Shown here piece by piece: positions 5,724-7,104 of a stretch of 7,104 bases of DNA. A program made the position numbers and the translations under genes. This stretch comes from Syntrophomonadaceae bacterium. GTDB lineage: Bacteria; Bacillota; Dethiobacteria; PWVN01. The stretch spans positions 1 to 7,104 of the forward strand of contig PWVN01000086.1 in assembly GCA_003561835.1 (NCBI GenBank). The letters are read 5' to 3'. The first letter of the stretch is position 1. Each line of letters opens with the position of its first letter. Below the pieces are notes generated by a model, which had not been told where the DNA came from, ran no database searches, and saw nothing but the letters and a program-made list of their open reading frames with translations.

Positions 5724-5942
5724 TAACAGCGAAATATTTTGTTTTTAAAGGGGAAATCTGGAAATTTTGGGGAGGCGGTGAGGGAGGAGAGAGGGGCGCT
5801 GCAGCGTCTTCCTGGAGACGTTGCCCGGGAGCCCGGAGGGGGAAGAGCCGGGAGTAGACTTAAAGGGCGCGGAGGGAGGCGGCAGAGGGGGAGGTAGACT
5901 CAAAGAGATGCAGAGGGAGGCGGCAGAGAGAGGGGGGGGAGC
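5724..5942. other. Non-coding spacer, homopurine on the plus strand
   Basis: No convincing gene is seen. From about 5768 to 5942 the plus strand is dominated by GGGAGG/GAGAGG-type purine runs, so RNA continuing from the MFS gene (minus strand) would be C/U-rich and poor in G. No stem followed by a T run is visible for the MFS transcript. Small symmetric pieces are the palindrome CGCTGCAGCG (5797-5806) and a weak hairpin, AGCGTCT/AGACGTT (5803-5822). The AT-rich part near 5725-5770 is upstream of the polymerase promoter. Confidence 0.5.
5854..5933. repeat. Imperfect tandem repeat, two copies of about 40 bp
   Basis: Copy 1 (5854-5893) and copy 2 (5894-5933) both begin GTAGACT and share GAGGGAGGCGGCAGAG, with a few substitutions and a one-base indel between them. 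The repeat is purine-rich on the plus strand and lies between the MFS stop codon and the polymerase promoter. No coding potential or binding function is evident; a slippage or duplication product is the simplest origin. Confidence 0.65.
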
Positions 5943-7104
5943 CTAGCCGGGGGGTGGAGCGGGGGCTTTCAGGGACGCGGCGAAGAGCCTGAGGGCGGCC
6001 AGGAAGACGACCAGCCCTGTCAGGCCGAAGGCAGCCGGCAGGCCCAGGCGGGGGCCGAAGCTGCCGAAGAAAAAGGTGCCCACGGCGATGGAGAGGTCGA
6101 TGGTGCTTTCCTGGAAGGCCAGGGTAGTGGCCCGGGCTTTAGGGCCGGCTTCGGCAACCAGCCAGGTTATAAAGGCCACCAGGGCCCCGGAATAGCCCAC
6201 GCCCACCAGGAGGCTGCTGAGGAGCAGGAAGGGGAGGGGGGCTCCCGGCACCAGAAAGAGGCACCCGGTGCCGGCCCCCAGCAGCATGACGGAAGGCCAG
6301 GCCACGGCGGCGGGGGACAGGCGGTCCACCAGGAAGCCCGACGCCAGGTTGGCGGCGATCCCCCCCAGGCCGAAGAGGATGAAGTAGGTCCCGGCATTTG
6401 CCAGGTAGGCGCCCCTCTCGATGAAGATGGAGACGAAGGTGACGACGATGCCGTACCCCAGGGAAGTGAGGGCCACGCCCCCCAGGGCCACAAGAATCTG
6501 CCGGTTTTTAACGGTGAGGGCAAGCTGCTGCAGGGGCCTGCCGGCAGGCGCCGGCGGCAGGGACGGGGCCCTGACGAAGAGGAGCAGAAGGAAGGCCAGG
6601 GCCCCCATGAGGGCGCTGATGAGGAACCAGCAGCTGTAGCCCCTGAGGTTGATGACGGCCAGGGCCAGGGCCGGCCCCCCCAGAAGGGAGGCGTTGATGA
6701 GGACCCGGTATCTCCCGATATAGCTTCCCGTCTGCTCCGGCGGCGCCATATCGGCCACCAGGGAGGAACCGCTGGACAGGAAGGTGGCCAGGCCCACCGC
6801 CTGATAGATCCGGGCCAGGGTCAGGGACAGGAGGTTGGTGCTGGCCAGGAAGAGGAGGGGGGAGGTGGCAAAAACGAAGGCGCCGATGGCCAGGGGGAGT
6901 TTCCGTCCCTTCCTGTCGGCCAGGGGGCCGAAATAAAGGCGCATCAATACCGACGCCACAAAGAAGAGGGTGGACTGGAGGCCAGAATGAAATTCGCTTC
7001 CCCCCAACTCCAGCACGTACAGGGGCAGCACGGTCAGGGATACGAAGAAGTTGATAAAGACCAGCAGGGCTGCGGCAAAAAAAAGGACCCAGTTGCCGAT
7101 TCCC
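5943..7104 (-). CDS. Major facilitator superfamily transporter (N-terminal end beyond the right edge)
   Basis: The minus-strand frame is open to the window edge; 386 residues are visible and only a few N-terminal residues should be missing. The protein is highly hydrophobic, with about twelve membrane segments in two halves. The first visible one (roughly residues 4-26) is followed by the loop GGSEFHSG and the second segment. The MFS signature GPLADRKGRK (59-68) lies between segments 2 and 3, and a degenerate counterpart, GFLVDR (256-261), sits in the second half. A soluble linker spans about 178-200. The C-terminus ends in a Pro-rich PAPPPG. A GTG at 7031 would delete the first membrane segment and is not the start. 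It resembles drug- or metabolite-efflux MFS proteins, but the substrate cannot be read from the sequence. No promoter is visible within the window. Confidence 0.88.
   Translation of the reverse strand, partial: GIGNWVLFFAAALLVFINFFVSLTVLPLYVLELGGSEFHSGLQSTLFFVASVLMRLYFGPLADRKGRKLPLAIGAFVFATSPLLFLASTNLLSLTLARIYQAVGLATFLSSGSSLVADMAPPEQTGSYIGRYRVLINASLLGGPALALAVINLRGYSCWFLISALMGALAFLLLLFVRAPSLPPAPAGRPLQQLALTVKNRQILVALGGVALTSLGYGIVVTFVSIFIERGAYLANAGTYFILFGLGGIAANLASGFLVDRLSPAAVAWPSVMLLGAGTGCLFLVPGAPLPFLLLSSLLVGVGYSGALVAFITWLVAEAGPKARATTLAFQESTIDLSIAVGTFFFGSFGPRLGLPAAFGLTGLVVFLAALRLFAASLKAPAPPPG

Noticed and set aside
5803..5822. Hairpin AGCGTCT/AGACGTT as an intrinsic terminator for the MFS gene
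   Set aside because: Short stem with a G-U pair and no T run on either strand.
5943..7031. GTG at 7031 as the start of the MFS transporter
   Set aside because: The frame continues upstream to the window edge and encodes an obvious first membrane segment (7032-7103), so the real start lies outside.

Overview
The window looks like chromosomal DNA from a fairly high-GC Gram-positive bacterium, most likely a Clostridia-type Firmicute. The signs are strong AGGAGG-type ribosome binding sites, a Bacillus/Clostridium-type LexA box (CGAAC-N4-GTTC), a UvrX-like Y-family polymerase and dispersed GAACCGTCCCC-type intergenic repeats. This placement is inferred by eye; no database was searched.

Left part (1-4334): a catabolic divergon. 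A PucR-family regulator gene (minus strand, cut by the left edge) faces away from a two-gene plus-strand unit: a class III, PLP-dependent omega-amino acid:pyruvate aminotransferase, then a CoA-acylating methylmalonate/malonate-semialdehyde dehydrogenase (mmsA-like). The simplest joint reading is beta-alanine (or a related omega-amino acid) -> malonate semialdehyde -> acetyl-CoA + CO2, controlled by the divergent regulator. Taurine is an alternative substrate for the aminotransferase. The shared promoter region carries an extended -10 site for the regulator and an 11-bp dyad, TACAGCCTGTA. Both spacers around mmsA hold imperfect copies of one repeat family that can fold into hairpins. The unit ends in a clear intrinsic terminator at 4309-4334.

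Middle (4434-5705): a convergent minus-strand gene for a Y-family translesion DNA polymerase (UvrX/YqjW-like). A LexA box lies two bases downstream of its -10 hexamer, so it is almost certainly SOS-regulated.

Right part (5706-7104): a 276-bp spacer, strongly homopurine on the plus strand and carrying an imperfect 40-bp tandem repeat, then a minus-strand MFS transporter gene cut by the right edge before its start codon. No functional link between the polymerase, the transporter and the catabolic unit is visible.

Nothing here is clearly a new system. The points most worth checking are the repeat family around mmsA, the divergent operator, the substrate of the aminotransferase/dehydrogenase pair, and the low-complexity insert in the regulator.
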